DNA of 64,000 nt from Flammeovirgaceae bacterium SG7u.111 (GTDB taxonomy: Bacteria; Bacteroidota; Bacteroidia; Cytophagales; Flammeovirgaceae), in assembly GCA_034044135.1 (NCBI GenBank), contig CP139021.1:4913635-4977634 (forward strand), read 5' to 3'. Shown piece after piece: positions 23,845-34,057 of the stretch; position 1 is the first letter of the stretch; every line of letters starts with the position of its first letter. Made by a program: the position numbers and the translations under genes. The notes beneath the pieces are model-generated. The model was given only the letters and a program-made list of their open reading frames with translations, ran no database searches and had not been told where the DNA came from.

Positions 23845-25020
23845 TTAGTTGACTTGAACCACTACTGGATTTGCTACTAAATCGGCCTGCTTTTTCAATA
23901 TTTCCAACCACTCACTTTGATTACTCGCTTGCCCGCTTTTCGTCCAAACAAAACCAGCATAGTAGGTCAGCTTTTGCTGTGCAGAATCGGTAACTACCAA
24001 CAATTGGCTTTGGTCTGGAGTATCCGTACGGAAATCAAATCCTTTCTTAACCACAGTTGGGTCAATTACAATGCCTTCACCTACAAAAGCGCTATCTATC
24101 TCTTCCCAGTGGCTGAAAACCCCTTCGCCTTCATTAATACTAACCTCCCCTTCTTGCTTATGCAAAGTGATACCGATGGTATAATTGGGGACAGGCTGCT
24201 CTGAAGAGAGACTGATCTCAAACTTTGAAAAATTAGACCCCAAATCGAGGCTAATCCTTTTGGTTTCTTTCACACCAAACTCACTCCAAGGTGCATAGTC
24301 AAGCTCAAATACTGTTCTGAGTGGTCCAGATGCTATTCTTCTATAAGCTGTAAAGTTTTTGGAAGTCAGCAAGGTATCATTTTCCCAAATGCCTATTCCA
24401 CCAGTCCCCCTACTTTTACCTACATGGTAAGGGTCATAACCTTCGCCATGATCAATATGGTAGTAGCCAACCTCTTTGGTGTTTTTAGCATACCAATCGT
24501 CTATAATGGAATAATCCACTCTTTTGAGCCAAAGGTCGATACCACTAGAAAGCGTACCTCCAGGCACTTTTTCCTCAATCATCTGTTGGGCTACAGGTCC
24601 ATATGTACGAAATGCTACCTTGTCATTTTCCCAAGTATAATCGTCCGTACGCTCAGGTACAAAACGGGAATAGGTGGTTAACTTAGGCTCAGGGCGCTCA
24701 ACGTTTTCCTCCCAGCTTATCTCATACGTTTTGCTTTCATTTCCTGCCAAACTAGCTTGAAACAACAATTCGTCAGACTCTCCATCAAAATCAATCCATT
24801 GGATGACCAAAGGATCTTTTCCACCTTTCTCTTTTACCACGAGCCCCGACTCACTATTGCCATTTAGCAGTTTTTGGAGAGCCTCCGCTTTTACAGATAC
24901 TACTTCATTTCTTTCATACTTAGAAGGGTTTTGTACCTCTACTAAAATGATATCGCTTCCTTTTTGGCAAGCCCCCAACCCGAAGGCCATTAACAATAAT
25001 GTTTGGATCAAAAATCTCAT
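23845..25020 (-). CDS. DUF4861 family lipoprotein
   Basis: This 391-residue protein has a lipoprotein signal ending at Cys18 (GLGAC). The body matches the DUF4861 group: an N-terminal NPSKYERNEVVSV segment, a central WLKRVDYSIIDDWY followed by a HIDHGEGYDPYHVG motif, GGIGIWENDTL, and the later AYRRIASGPLRTVFELDY. The conserved His/Asp/Tyr cluster in the middle could be an active site, but no reaction is established that I can name. It is frequent in Bacteroidota loci for uronate-containing polysaccharides. It is the last gene of the minus-strand locus, next to an MFS transporter and a GH88 gene, which hints at late processing of oligosaccharides. Confidence 0.8.
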   Translation of the reverse strand: MRFLIQTLLLMAFGLGACQKGSDIILVEVQNPSKYERNEVVSVKAEALQKLLNGNSESGLVVKEKGGKDPLVIQWIDFDGESDELLFQASLAGNESKTYEISWEENVERPEPKLTTYSRFVPERTDDYTWENDKVAFRTYGPVAQQMIEEKVPGGTLSSGIDLWLKRVDYSIIDDWYAKNTKEVGYYHIDHGEGYDPYHVGKSRGTGGIGIWENDTLLTSKNFTAYRRIASGPLRTVFELDYAPWSEFGVKETKRISLDLGSNFSKFEISLSSEQPVPNYTIGITLHKQEGEVSINEGEGVFSHWEEIDSAFVGEGIVIDPTVVKKGFDFRTDTPDQSQLLVVTDSAQQKLTYYAGFVWTKSGQASNQSEWLEILKKQADLVANPVVVQVN

Positions 25021-25088
25021 TTCTTCTAATTGTTTTGAAAATACAAAATATTCTTTGCAAGAAATTTACTTCTTATTCTCAAAAGAAC

Positions 25089-26423
25089 CTATTTATCACT
25101 TTTGACAAGGCTCTTTTCAAGTTCTTCAAGCGACTTACCCTTTGTCTCTGGCATAACCCTGAGCACAAAAATCAGCTGCCCTACCATCGCTATAGTAAAA
25201 AAGGTGAAGGCATAAAAACCTCCTCGCCCCATCTCTGCTACCATTGGGAACGTCCAAGTAAGCAATGCCGCCCATACCCAGTGAGTTAGGCTGCCCAATG
25301 CTTGTCCCTTTGCACGTACCGAGTTGGGGAAAACTTCTGCCAAAAACACCCAAATAACAGCTCCTTGGGAGAAAGCAAAAAAGGCAATAAACCCGACCAG
25401 ATAGATCAAAACCGCATAGCCAGTAAAGCTTTCTTGGTAAAAAGTAATGGAGGTCATCCCTAGGCATACAATCATCCCTATTGTCCCAATTTTCATTAGC
25501 GATTTCCGCCCAAACTTATCTATCACTGTCATTGCAATAATGGTAAATACCATGTTGGTAAGCCCAATGATCACTACTTGGAGCAAGGCAGTATCTTTTG
25601 CCAAACCAGTCATTTCAAATATACGAGGGGCATAATACATGATGGCGTTAATCCCCGAAAACTGGTTGAATGTGGCAAGCAAAATAGCCAACATGATAGG
25701 AAAAGAGAATTTACGTGTGAACAATTTCTCCTTCACTCCCTTCACTTCAGTTTGTAAACTATTGCTTATTTCGGTGAAAATTTCCTCCACATGGTCAGTA
25801 TTCAAATTGAAAAGCACCTGCTTAGCCTCTTCTTGTCGACCGCGCTTCATCAACCACCTCGGGCTTCTCGGGATCAAAAATAGGAAGCTGAAGAACAAGA
25901 TGGCGGGAATGGTTTCCACTCCCAGCATCCAACGCCAAGGCTCATGTTCAACAATTGAATTAATGAGGTAGTTAGAGAAAAAAGCCACAAGAATTCCGAA
26001 CACGATATTAAACTGGAACATAGCCACTAACCTTCCCCTCAGCTTTGCCGGAGCTATTTCCGAAATGTACATAGGGCCTAACACCGACGATGCGCCCACT
26101 GCCAAACCACCTAAGAAGCGGTAAAACAAAAAAGCGTGCCACGAACCTGCCAAGCCGCTTCCTAAAGCTGAAACAGCATAAAATAAAGCCAATACAATCA
26201 ACGTATCCCTTCTTCCATATTTATCGCCCAACATTCCTGAGAACAAGGCTCCGATAATAGTGGCAATAAGTGCAATGGAATTGGTGAAACCATGCCAAAA
26301 ACCATCCAATCCATAAACAACCTTGATCGATTGCTCTGCACCAGAAATTACGGCTGTATCAAACCCAAATAGCAACCCTCCGAGTGAAGCCACTAATGCG
26401 GCCAAAAACATTTTCTTTTTCAT
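25089..26423 (-). CDS. MFS sugar/proton symporter (XylE-like)
   Basis: This 444-residue inner-membrane transporter has twelve predicted helices of the sugar porter family. Landmarks are GGLLFGFDTAVISGA at the start, the loop motif GDKYGRRDTL between helices 2 and 3, RFLGGLAVGASS, the PRSPRWLM loop after helix 6, FNQFSGINAIMYYAP in helix 7 and the final PETKGKSLEE. The family moves xylose, galactose, fucose-like or related monosaccharides with protons or sodium. In this locus it probably imports a monomer released in the periplasm; which one cannot be said. It lies 40 nt downstream of the GH88 gene. Confidence 0.93.
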   Translation of the reverse strand: MKKKMFLAALVASLGGLLFGFDTAVISGAEQSIKVVYGLDGFWHGFTNSIALIATIIGALFSGMLGDKYGRRDTLIVLALFYAVSALGSGLAGSWHAFLFYRFLGGLAVGASSVLGPMYISEIAPAKLRGRLVAMFQFNIVFGILVAFFSNYLINSIVEHEPWRWMLGVETIPAILFFSFLFLIPRSPRWLMKRGRQEEAKQVLFNLNTDHVEEIFTEISNSLQTEVKGVKEKLFTRKFSFPIMLAILLATFNQFSGINAIMYYAPRIFEMTGLAKDTALLQVVIIGLTNMVFTIIAMTVIDKFGRKSLMKIGTIGMIVCLGMTSITFYQESFTGYAVLIYLVGFIAFFAFSQGAVIWVFLAEVFPNSVRAKGQALGSLTHWVWAALLTWTFPMVAEMGRGGFYAFTFFTIAMVGQLIFVLRVMPETKGKSLEELEKSLVKSDK

Positions 26424-26463
26424 ACTTACTGATTAAAAACTCCTTATAATGAGCTTGTCTTTT

Positions 26464-27684
26464 TTACAAAATTGATTTTCCTTCTGCTAATTTTTTCAAG
26501 CGAACCAATGCTTCTACGTAATAATAGTCTGCATAAATAATAGAAGCATCTATTTCAGAACCTTTTGGATGATGGCCTGTAGAATGTAGCAAGAATGAGG
26601 TGTTTTTATCTTTGCTTTGGTACTCATCGGTTGACAAGGTAGCAATCATTTTCTTGGCTTTGGTCAGGTATTCGCCAGCCAAGGCAGCATCTTCTGTGTA
26701 CCCCGCTAGTTCGATAAGCGCCGAGGCCACAACTGCCGCAGCGGAAGCATCTTTTGGTGCATTAGGGATACCTGGCGCATCAAAATCCCAGAAAGGAATC
26801 AGATCTTCTGGCAAGCGATCGAGATATACACGACTCACTTTATGGGCAAAATCCAAGAACTTAGGGTCTTTTGTTTCTCTATACGTCATTGTATAGCCAT
26901 AAATAGCCCATGCTTGACCCCTTGCCCACATAGTCTCATCTGCATAGCCTTGGTGGGTAACACCTTTTATTTTTTCCCCTGTGAGCGTATCGTAAACAAT
27001 TACATGATAGACCGAATTGTCTTCCCTAAAATGGTTTTCCATGGTAGTTTCGGCATGACTTACCGCCAAATTGTACAAAGAAGAATCGCCCCCATTTTTA
27101 GAAGCCCAAAAGAGCATTTCCAAATTGATCATGTTATCTACAATGGTATTATGAGGCCAGCCCATCTTTTCCACCATTACAGGCCAAGAGAGAATAGTGC
27201 CTACCGTTGGGTTGAACAAAGTAGCCAAGGTATCAGATGTTTTAAGGATGATATCTTTGTATTCTGCATTTTTCGTAAGGCGGTAGCCATTTCCAAAACT
27301 GCAAAAAACTTGAAACCCTAAATCGTGGTCGGCAGCTGGAGTTACTGACAAGGGAGTAAGGTAGCGGCTATATTTATCTGCTGCTTGTTTCCATTTTTCA
27401 TCTCCAGTGTATTCGTACAAGTACCACAATGTCCCCGGCCAGAAGCCGCTTGTCCAATCTTTATATTTTACCAGCTTCCAATCTGTTTCATTTGCTGCAA
27501 CATTCCGTGGTAAATATTGGCTATCAGGTAATAACTCTAATGTTTTCGATGCTTGCGCCTCACAATAAACTAGGCTCTCTTCCACTGTGCGTGCCTTCTC
27601 GGTTTCTGCTTCATTTTCTTTCACTCCACAGCTCCAAATGGACAGACACATAAACCCAATGAAAAAACTTGATTTTATCCGCAT
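26464..27684 (-). CDS. GH88 unsaturated glucuronyl hydrolase, lipoprotein
   Basis: This 406-residue (alpha/alpha)6-barrel enzyme has a lipoprotein signal ending at Cys19 (SIWSC). The two Asp residues known to be essential in GH88 are visible at Asp121 (HDLGFQ) and Asp183 (IVDNMINLE), with nearly the same spacing as in the Bacillus enzyme. WTSGFWPGTLWYLYE, the GYADETMWARGQAWAIYG segment and the terminal IIYADYYYVEAL are also family features. Known: GH88 removes delta-4,5-unsaturated uronate residues left by polysaccharide lyases, by hydrating the vinyl ether. Its presence next to four heparinase-like genes supports a uronate-containing substrate. It lies 79 nt after the lyase-like gene at 27764. 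Confidence 0.93.
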   Translation of the reverse strand: MRIKSSFFIGFMCLSIWSCGVKENEAETEKARTVEESLVYCEAQASKTLELLPDSQYLPRNVAANETDWKLVKYKDWTSGFWPGTLWYLYEYTGDEKWKQAADKYSRYLTPLSVTPAADHDLGFQVFCSFGNGYRLTKNAEYKDIILKTSDTLATLFNPTVGTILSWPVMVEKMGWPHNTIVDNMINLEMLFWASKNGGDSSLYNLAVSHAETTMENHFREDNSVYHVIVYDTLTGEKIKGVTHQGYADETMWARGQAWAIYGYTMTYRETKDPKFLDFAHKVSRVYLDRLPEDLIPFWDFDAPGIPNAPKDASAAAVVASALIELAGYTEDAALAGEYLTKAKKMIATLSTDEYQSKDKNTSFLLHSTGHHPKGSEIDASIIYADYYYVEALVRLKKLAEGKSIL

Positions 27685-27763
27685 AATATGAATATTTTAA
27701 TAATTGAAATTTGTCAATGAATATGGTTTTTAATCCTTCTTAACTCACTTTTTACATTACTCA

Positions 27764-29728
27764 TTAATTTTCAAAAACTGGCCTATAAATAACAGTTATA
27801 GATCCATCCTGAAGTTTTTTAGTAAAATCAATACCAATCCGCTTGGCATCTTTCCCACTTCTCAAATGCTCGACCGGAACAGGTTCAGGAACGATTTCCA
27901 CCTCCCCGCCTTCGCTTTCAATTTCTACTCTCACCTTCATTTTTTTATCAACACTAGTGAGCAAAATCGTTTTTGCATCTAAAATTTCGTATTTCGAAAA
28001 AGTCGATATCGCTGTCCCAAAACTCAGCGGTTCGCTAGCCGAAAATTCATCTTTGATGGTAATAGAACCCTCCCCCACTTTGCTGTTTTTCATTGTCCGC
28101 ACAAGCGTTTCCAAGCCCGGAACTTCATACGCCGCACTAATATCCATAGTGACATTATCAGAAGTTTCTGCAAATTCGGTACGAGTCACTTTTCCATGGA
28201 AAGACCTCCCATTGGACTGCAACATGTTTTCAATGCGAGGCACAGGATGCCCCCAAGAGCTCCGAGCCGGATTATCGGGAGAAAATGCGCCAGCAATGTA
28301 AGATGGTGCACCAATATCACCTGCAACTATATCATCGCCAACTACCAACACATAACTTCCCACATCGCTATGGTTATGATTTTCGGCATTGTGCCCAGCT
28401 TTTATGGCTATAGAAAATGGGGTTTCTTGCTGTCCACGGGAAATAACAATCCCATAATCATCAAAATAAGTATGCGATGGCAACTTTGTCCCAATCTCAT
28501 TATCCGTAGTATAATCATCTCCATCTTTCCAAACTATCAGGGTTTGCACACCTTCGTTAGAAATGAATTCCGATACTTTTTTAGCTCCGTAGTGTTTGGA
28601 AGCCATTGTGTAGGCAAAATTATCACTACCACTTTTCACACGAGTTACGCCGTCGGAAAATGGTGCATACAATCCCTCATGTATTTGAAAATTTTCTGGA
28701 AAATTGGCTACTCTTTTAAGCTTTTCAGGATCGTTAAACTCAAATAAGTTGATCTTTCCATCGGTGTAGTCGTCTAAAATTTCGGCAAGGTACAAGTAGT
28801 GCCCAAAGCCATAATTCCAGTAACCGGTGCCTTCGGAACAATAGCCATCTGCACCAAAGCCTGACAAGTAATACACCATGCTGTTTAAAGCACAGCCGAT
28901 CACGGCAATTCGCTCTTCCGACTTTTCTGAAGCAACAATAGTGGTAAAAATAGTACCACTTGTACAAACCGAATTCCAGTTGCTCGTGCTTCGTATCCAT
29001 TTGTTTCCTAATGTATCTTCTCCTCTGCACGATTTCAAATACGAATCCATAATCCGCCACTGAAGTTGGTCGGCGATCTTGGTTCTTAACTCTTTGGGCA
29101 ACTTATCTTCCAAAAGGGCGTCGGCAAGGGCTAACACCAAACCAAATTTCCTTGCCCCCAAGTCAATAGCAACCCGTTTTCCTTCCAGCACACTATTCTC
29201 ACTATCATCGTGATTTGGGTGCAACCACGACTTCATGGCCATGATAGAATCAGCATAAACTCCGATCTGCGAAATAAAACGCCCCTCGTTTTCAATGCAC
29301 TCACCAATGATAAATTTCTCCAGCCTGTCCATGGTCCGGTAATACCTTGGTTTATAAATCCCACGGTTTCCTTCCAAATTAGCCCGTCGGTAAATCTCAT
29401 CTGTAATAGGTACTTCTGGAGCTTTTTCTAATTCTTCAAGCGCCTCTTCAAGGTAGTTCTTTCCCGATTCACTCGCCGCAATTTTTTCCCAATGAGCACG
29501 ATCAGAAGCTGGTGGAGCGGGTTGAAACACCGTTTCGGGCACCACCTTTTTGAGCATTTCTATCTGCTTAGGAGTTGGATAAATATCCTCCCCATCCGAA
29601 GCCTCCAAATAAGCATTTATATCTAAAGGTTCAGTCTGTTCAGGATGATTTTGATTTTCACAACCGAAAACTATACATGAAAAAACAACTAGTGTTATAG
29701 CCACAACGCTTTTCTTTAGCAAATTCAT
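27764..29728 (-). CDS. Heparinase II/III-like lipoprotein, putative polysaccharide lyase
   Basis: This 654-residue protein has a lipoprotein signal (Cys23, IVFGC). It combines an N-terminal alpha-toroid (about residues 60-380) and a C-terminal beta-sandwich (about 390-650) as in heparinase II/III folds. The sandwich opens with GHNAENHNHSDVGSYVLVVG (near residue 443), containing the conserved His/Asn/Asp cluster, and continues VAGDIGAPSY. A toroid segment STSNWNSVC...GFGADGYCSEGTGYWNYG has the Asn and Tyr residues expected in the cleft. Such enzymes split uronate glycosidic bonds by beta-elimination. It stands 5 nt after the GH95 gene and before GH88. The exact PL family was not determined. 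Confidence 0.85.
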   Translation of the reverse strand: MNLLKKSVVAITLVVFSCIVFGCENQNHPEQTEPLDINAYLEASDGEDIYPTPKQIEMLKKVVPETVFQPAPPASDRAHWEKIAASESGKNYLEEALEELEKAPEVPITDEIYRRANLEGNRGIYKPRYYRTMDRLEKFIIGECIENEGRFISQIGVYADSIMAMKSWLHPNHDDSENSVLEGKRVAIDLGARKFGLVLALADALLEDKLPKELRTKIADQLQWRIMDSYLKSCRGEDTLGNKWIRSTSNWNSVCTSGTIFTTIVASEKSEERIAVIGCALNSMVYYLSGFGADGYCSEGTGYWNYGFGHYLYLAEILDDYTDGKINLFEFNDPEKLKRVANFPENFQIHEGLYAPFSDGVTRVKSGSDNFAYTMASKHYGAKKVSEFISNEGVQTLIVWKDGDDYTTDNEIGTKLPSHTYFDDYGIVISRGQQETPFSIAIKAGHNAENHNHSDVGSYVLVVGDDIVAGDIGAPSYIAGAFSPDNPARSSWGHPVPRIENMLQSNGRSFHGKVTRTEFAETSDNVTMDISAAYEVPGLETLVRTMKNSKVGEGSITIKDEFSASEPLSFGTAISTFSKYEILDAKTILLTSVDKKMKVRVEIESEGGEVEIVPEPVPVEHLRSGKDAKRIGIDFTKKLQDGSITVIYRPVFEN

Positions 29729-29733
29729 TTTTT

Positions 29734-32265
29734 TTACTTTTTAACCAACACAATACGTTGACCTGGCGTGGTATCGATATCATATAAGGCACTAAAAGGA
29801 ATTTGTACCCCTTTTAATTTTCCTTTTCCAGAAATCAATGGCTCTTTTATTTTTGGAGTTTGGAAGAATGGGTTGTCATTTTTTCCACTAGCTTCTTGCA
29901 AAGCCCCCCCACCTTCTAAAGTTAGCTCAGAATAACTACGAATCCGACATTTCCCACCCAAATTTGATGTAATCACAGCTTTAACCAATTCACCGTTTTC
30001 CCATTCCATTTCTTCTATCTCGAAACCTCCTCTTGCACGTAGCCCAGTTACTTTCCCTTCTTTCCAAACACTGGGCAAAGCAGGAAGCAAATGTATGGCG
30101 CCATCGTGGCTCTGAAGAAGCATTTCTGTTATCCCTGAGGTAAATCCAAAGTTCCCATCGATTTGGAAAGGAGGATGCGCATCCAACATATTCGCATACG
30201 TTCCGCCGCCTTTCGGCGAATCAGGTCGTCCAACTAGTTTGATTTGGTCGCCCATTAGTTTATAGGCGTGGTTTCCATCAAGCAACCGAGCCCAAAGGTT
30301 TATTTTCCAGTTCATGGACCAACCCGTTGAAGGATCGCCTCGGTAGATGAGCACGTTTTTAGCCGCTTCAAAAAGCTCAGGGTTTCTGTACGGGGAAATT
30401 TGATTAGAAGGGAATAACCCATACAAATGTGAAACATGCCGATGCTTGTCTTCTGGATCGTCCCAATCTTCCAACCATTCCTGAAGTTGTCCATGTTGCC
30501 CAATCTGCATAGGAGCAAGCTTGGAAAGAGTTTCTTCAATTTTTTGAACCAAATCGGCATCCAACTTTAAAAGCAAAGCTGCTTCCGCTGTTTTGGTCAG
30601 CATATCAAACACCAATTGGTTGTCCATAGTAGTCCCATAAGCAATATTCACCATCCTCGGATGATGCGCAGGACGGTTTTCTGGAGAGGTTGAAGGCGCA
30701 ATAACCAGCCAACCATTCTCTGGCTCGGGTGTTAAAAAACTAAGGCAAAACTCTGCCGAGCCTTTCATAGCAGGGTACACGGAGCGCAAATAATCCAAGT
30801 CTCCATTAAAAGTGTACTTTTCCCATACATGTTGGCTCAACCACAATCCACCCGTTGGCCACATACCCCAAGTAGCCCCATCTACAGGGCCACAAATCCG
30901 CCAAAGATCAGTATTGTGATGCGTTACCCATCCATCTGCACCGTACATATCTTGCGCCGTTTTCCTACCCGTTTCCGAAAGCTCTTTCACCATCTCGATG
31001 AGTGGTTCGTGCATCTCGGAAAGATTCGTCACCTCTGCTGGCCAATAATTCATTTCTGTATTGATATTGACGGTGTAGGCACTTTTCCAAGGCGGATCCA
31101 ACTGGTTACACCAAATCCCCTGCAAATTGGAAGGCTGCCCGCCCGGTTGCGAAGAGCTAATTAACAAGTACCTTCCAAACTGAAAGTACAAAGCTGTCAA
31201 CGCAGGGTCATTTCCTTGGGCAAACTGTTTGATACGAATATCTGTCGGATTTTTAATGGAATCGGTACTTCCCAAATCCAAACTCACCCTATCGAAATAG
31301 TTGCGGTAAAAAGCCGAATGGTCGCTTAGCAACTGCTGATAACTTTTCTTTTCTGCTTTTGCAATGTAGTCACTGACTCTTTGCTGAGGATCGGCACTGA
31401 CATCTTGATAATTGACAAAATTAGTAGCAATGGAAACATAAAGCATGACACTGTTCGCCCCTATTACCCTCAATGTGCTATCAGTAGAGGTCAACGAACC
31501 ACCTTCGGGCACAACTTTCAACCTCGATTGGAACTTCACCCTGCCTTTTGTAGGAACTGCATCTTTGGGTAGCCTTTTGTTTTTTCTGTCGTTGCTCGTG
31601 CCCACCATTGTTAAAACATCAGGCCCTTCAGTAGAAACCACAACCTTCGATGGAGCTGGCCTATCCATTCCAGCTGAAAAGCTTATTTTACCATTTTCAC
31701 TGGCAGTAAGCCTGATAACTATCACCTGATCGGGAAAAGAGGTAAAAACCTCTCGTTGGAAATCGACGCCATCCACCGTATAAGAAGTTTTGGCGATGGC
31801 ATTTTCAATATCCAAATCACGATAATAATTTGAAAAATCGCTGTGATCGTCAAACTCAAGCCTTAAGTTCCCCACAGTTTCGTAAGGCATACCATGCGAT
31901 GTTTTTGAGATAAAGTTGGAATTTGCCAGCTTGTGGGCATCCATATAATTTCCCTCAAAAAGTAACTGTCGGATTTCAGCCAAAGCCTCTTTCGCATCAG
32001 GATTATCGTTTCGGTGAGGACCGCCCGACCAAAGGGTGTTTTCATTCAATTGAATATTTTCTTGAGCAGGAATACCGAACACCATTGCACCCAATCTGCC
32101 ATTCCCAATGGGCAAAGCCTCGTTCCAATTGGCTGCGGGGGCATCGTACCAAAGTTTTAGCTGGCTTTCCTGTTCAACTTCAGGTTGTTTCTCACACCCA
32201 AACACGATACCCAACACAACAAGCATCGCAGCCCAGCCATTTTTTTTAGTTCTCTTAACTTTCAT
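29734..32265 (-). CDS. GH95 alpha-L-fucosidase/galactosidase, lipoprotein
   Basis: This 843-residue enzyme has a lipoprotein signal ending at Cys24 (VFGC). The N-terminal GH95 signature is clear: [27 protein letters not shown] and [10 protein letters not shown]. In the (alpha/alpha)6 barrel are [12 protein letters not shown] (near residue 400) with the Asn pair, SPENRP with the putative acid Glu (near 525), and [16 protein letters not shown] with the Asp of the base relay (near 700). GH95 enzymes are inverting exo-glycosidases acting mostly on alpha-1,2-linked L-fucose, some on L-galactose. It lies 3 nt downstream of the sulfatase gene at 32269 and is surely translated from the same message. 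Confidence 0.94.
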   Translation of the reverse strand: MKVKRTKKNGWAAMLVVLGIVFGCEKQPEVEQESQLKLWYDAPAANWNEALPIGNGRLGAMVFGIPAQENIQLNENTLWSGGPHRNDNPDAKEALAEIRQLLFEGNYMDAHKLANSNFISKTSHGMPYETVGNLRLEFDDHSDFSNYYRDLDIENAIAKTSYTVDGVDFQREVFTSFPDQVIVIRLTASENGKISFSAGMDRPAPSKVVVSTEGPDVLTMVGTSNDRKNKRLPKDAVPTKGRVKFQSRLKVVPEGGSLTSTDSTLRVIGANSVMLYVSIATNFVNYQDVSADPQQRVSDYIAKAEKKSYQQLLSDHSAFYRNYFDRVSLDLGSTDSIKNPTDIRIKQFAQGNDPALTALYFQFGRYLLISSSQPGGQPSNLQGIWCNQLDPPWKSAYTVNINTEMNYWPAEVTNLSEMHEPLIEMVKELSETGRKTAQDMYGADGWVTHHNTDLWRICGPVDGATWGMWPTGGLWLSQHVWEKYTFNGDLDYLRSVYPAMKGSAEFCLSFLTPEPENGWLVIAPSTSPENRPAHHPRMVNIAYGTTMDNQLVFDMLTKTAEAALLLKLDADLVQKIEETLSKLAPMQIGQHGQLQEWLEDWDDPEDKHRHVSHLYGLFPSNQISPYRNPELFEAAKNVLIYRGDPSTGWSMNWKINLWARLLDGNHAYKLMGDQIKLVGRPDSPKGGGTYANMLDAHPPFQIDGNFGFTSGITEMLLQSHDGAIHLLPALPSVWKEGKVTGLRARGGFEIEEMEWENGELVKAVITSNLGGKCRIRSYSELTLEGGGALQEASGKNDNPFFQTPKIKEPLISGKGKLKGVQIPFSALYDIDTTPGQRIVLVKK

Positions 32266-32268
32266 TGC

Positions 32269-34053
32269 TTATAATTTTTCAATGTACACATAGTAAGCAG
32301 GGTGAACCCGATTGTCCTCATCAAGCAGTTGGGCTTCCATGTCGTACTTTCCTGCAGGGATATTTCCTTTAAAAGTGACTTCGGCTTGCCCTTCTTCAAT
32401 GTCCATTGATTTGGAAATATTTGCCACGTACAAAAGAGCTTGGGTAAAATCACTCTTTTCTCCGGCAGGAGCTGTTTTGTCTAATTCAAGCCTTTTTTCT
32501 TGTGCTGGGAAAGTTGCATTAATGGGTAGTCCGCTTTCTCTGGGAAACCTCCTCAGGGTAATCGAATATTCTCCATCTTGTAGAAATTCAATTTTCCATT
32601 TGCCAGTAGAAACCGCTCCCTCAATTGCACCGTTTTGGTGCCAAGCGGGCGTGTACCTTCCTACTATCATATCATGTGCGCTAATTCTGCTTGGGTTTTC
32701 CTGTGGCGACCCCACCTTGATGTAGGCATATCGTTGGTCTACCCCTTCATCTATGAACGATTGCCACCAGCGTTCGTAGCCCTCTGCCAAACGTGCAGCC
32801 ACTTCAGGATGGTCATCAATTACATCTTTTTCCTGCCCCAAATCTTCGGTGATGTTGTAAAGCTTATTTCCGTCCACCAAACGCCAATCATCGTCCATCA
32901 CCGCATATTTCCTATACTTGATCAGGTTTTGCTCACGCTGCGTATCCATGTACAAGATACGGTTTTTCCACTCTACATCTTCTTCCTTTAGCAATGGTTT
33001 CAAACTGATTCCGTCCAACGGCTTTACCTCATTAAAATCAAGTCCCAACAAATCGACAAATGTTGGGAGCAAGTCGTAATGAGCCACTAGTTTATCAATG
33101 TCTTTTCCTCCCGTCAGCTCGCCATTAGGCCAGCGGATAAACAATGGTACTCGATGACCTCCATCGTATTGGCTTCCCTTGCCGCCTTTTAGCCCTGCAT
33201 TGTAGGTGCTTCGCCCAGCAGCAGTACCGTTATCGGTGGTAAAAATCAGGATCGTATTTTCTGTCAAACCAAGCTCGTCCAGTTTTTCTTCCAGCTTTTT
33301 AAAATTATCGTCGATGTTGGTGATCATCCCGTAGAATCTCCTCAACCTTGGGTGCAAATCGTCAAACTCTTTGCCTTGGTACATGTCATAATAATCTTTG
33401 GGAAGGTTATATGGCGCATGGGGTGCATTGGTGGAGAGGTAGCAAAAAAATGGCCTATCCTTGTTCTCTTCTATAAAATCCAGTGCTTCGGAAAAGAAAA
33501 CATCCGTGCAATACCCCTCGTATTTTTGCAATTCGCCATTGTGCCAATAGGTATCGTCAAAATAGTCGTTCATCCAGTAATCTGGCCCTTGCCCGATGCC
33601 TCCGCCGCCATGGCGAACGACCTCGTGAAACCCTCTATCTTCTGGACGGAATGGATAATTATCACCCAAATGCCATTTGCCATACATGGCGTTGGTGTAG
33701 CCATTTTGTGCCAGCACTTGAGGCAAAATTACCTCGTCGTCAAAAAGGAGCGAACGCCCATTAATGGTATGGTATACGTTCACCCTATTGCTGTGCCTCC
33801 CCGACATGACGGAAGCCCGAGTGGGAGCGCAGGTGGTAGAAACGTGGTAGTTGGTAAACCGCACCGCATCAGAATAAAACTTATCTATGTTAGGTGTTTT
33901 TATGTATGGATTTCCTGTGCAAGCAAGATCTCCCATTCCTTGGTCATCGGTTATGATAAAAATAATGTTAGGCTTTTTCGACTGCGCCATTAGCACATTC
34001 ACACTGCCCAACAAAGCAATTATCAATACAAAAAAATTGACTTTCATTTTCAT
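32269..34053 (-). CDS. Type I sulfatase with C-terminal beta-sandwich extension
   Basis: This 594-residue secreted sulfatase has a Sec signal (about residues 1-23, VLMAQ). The metal-binding TDDQG is at 35-39 and the formylglycine-forming motif CAPTRAS has Cys75. KWHLGDNYPFRPEDRGF follows with Lys/His residues of the S subsite. The catalytic core ends near residue 470. The last 120 residues (GRYTPAWHQNG onward) form an extra beta-rich domain that also occurs in the sulfatase at 36570. The Cys must be oxidised to formylglycine by a maturase not seen in the window. It starts 4 nt after the esterase stop. Confidence 0.94.
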   Translation of the reverse strand: MKMKVNFFVLIIALLGSVNVLMAQSKKPNIIFIITDDQGMGDLACTGNPYIKTPNIDKFYSDAVRFTNYHVSTTCAPTRASVMSGRHSNRVNVYHTINGRSLLFDDEVILPQVLAQNGYTNAMYGKWHLGDNYPFRPEDRGFHEVVRHGGGGIGQGPDYWMNDYFDDTYWHNGELQKYEGYCTDVFFSEALDFIEENKDRPFFCYLSTNAPHAPYNLPKDYYDMYQGKEFDDLHPRLRRFYGMITNIDDNFKKLEEKLDELGLTENTILIFTTDNGTAAGRSTYNAGLKGGKGSQYDGGHRVPLFIRWPNGELTGGKDIDKLVAHYDLLPTFVDLLGLDFNEVKPLDGISLKPLLKEEDVEWKNRILYMDTQREQNLIKYRKYAVMDDDWRLVDGNKLYNITEDLGQEKDVIDDHPEVAARLAEGYERWWQSFIDEGVDQRYAYIKVGSPQENPSRISAHDMIVGRYTPAWHQNGAIEGAVSTGKWKIEFLQDGEYSITLRRFPRESGLPINATFPAQEKRLELDKTAPAGEKSDFTQALLYVANISKSMDIEEGQAEVTFKGNIPAGKYDMEAQLLDEDNRVHPAYYVYIEKL

Positions 34054-34057
34054 ACAA

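Noticed and set aside
33352-33993. 213-codon plus-strand frame opposite the sulfatase at 32269
   Set aside because: It is a shadow of the sulfatase gene; the protein has no recognisable domain and the opposite strand has all catalytic motifs.
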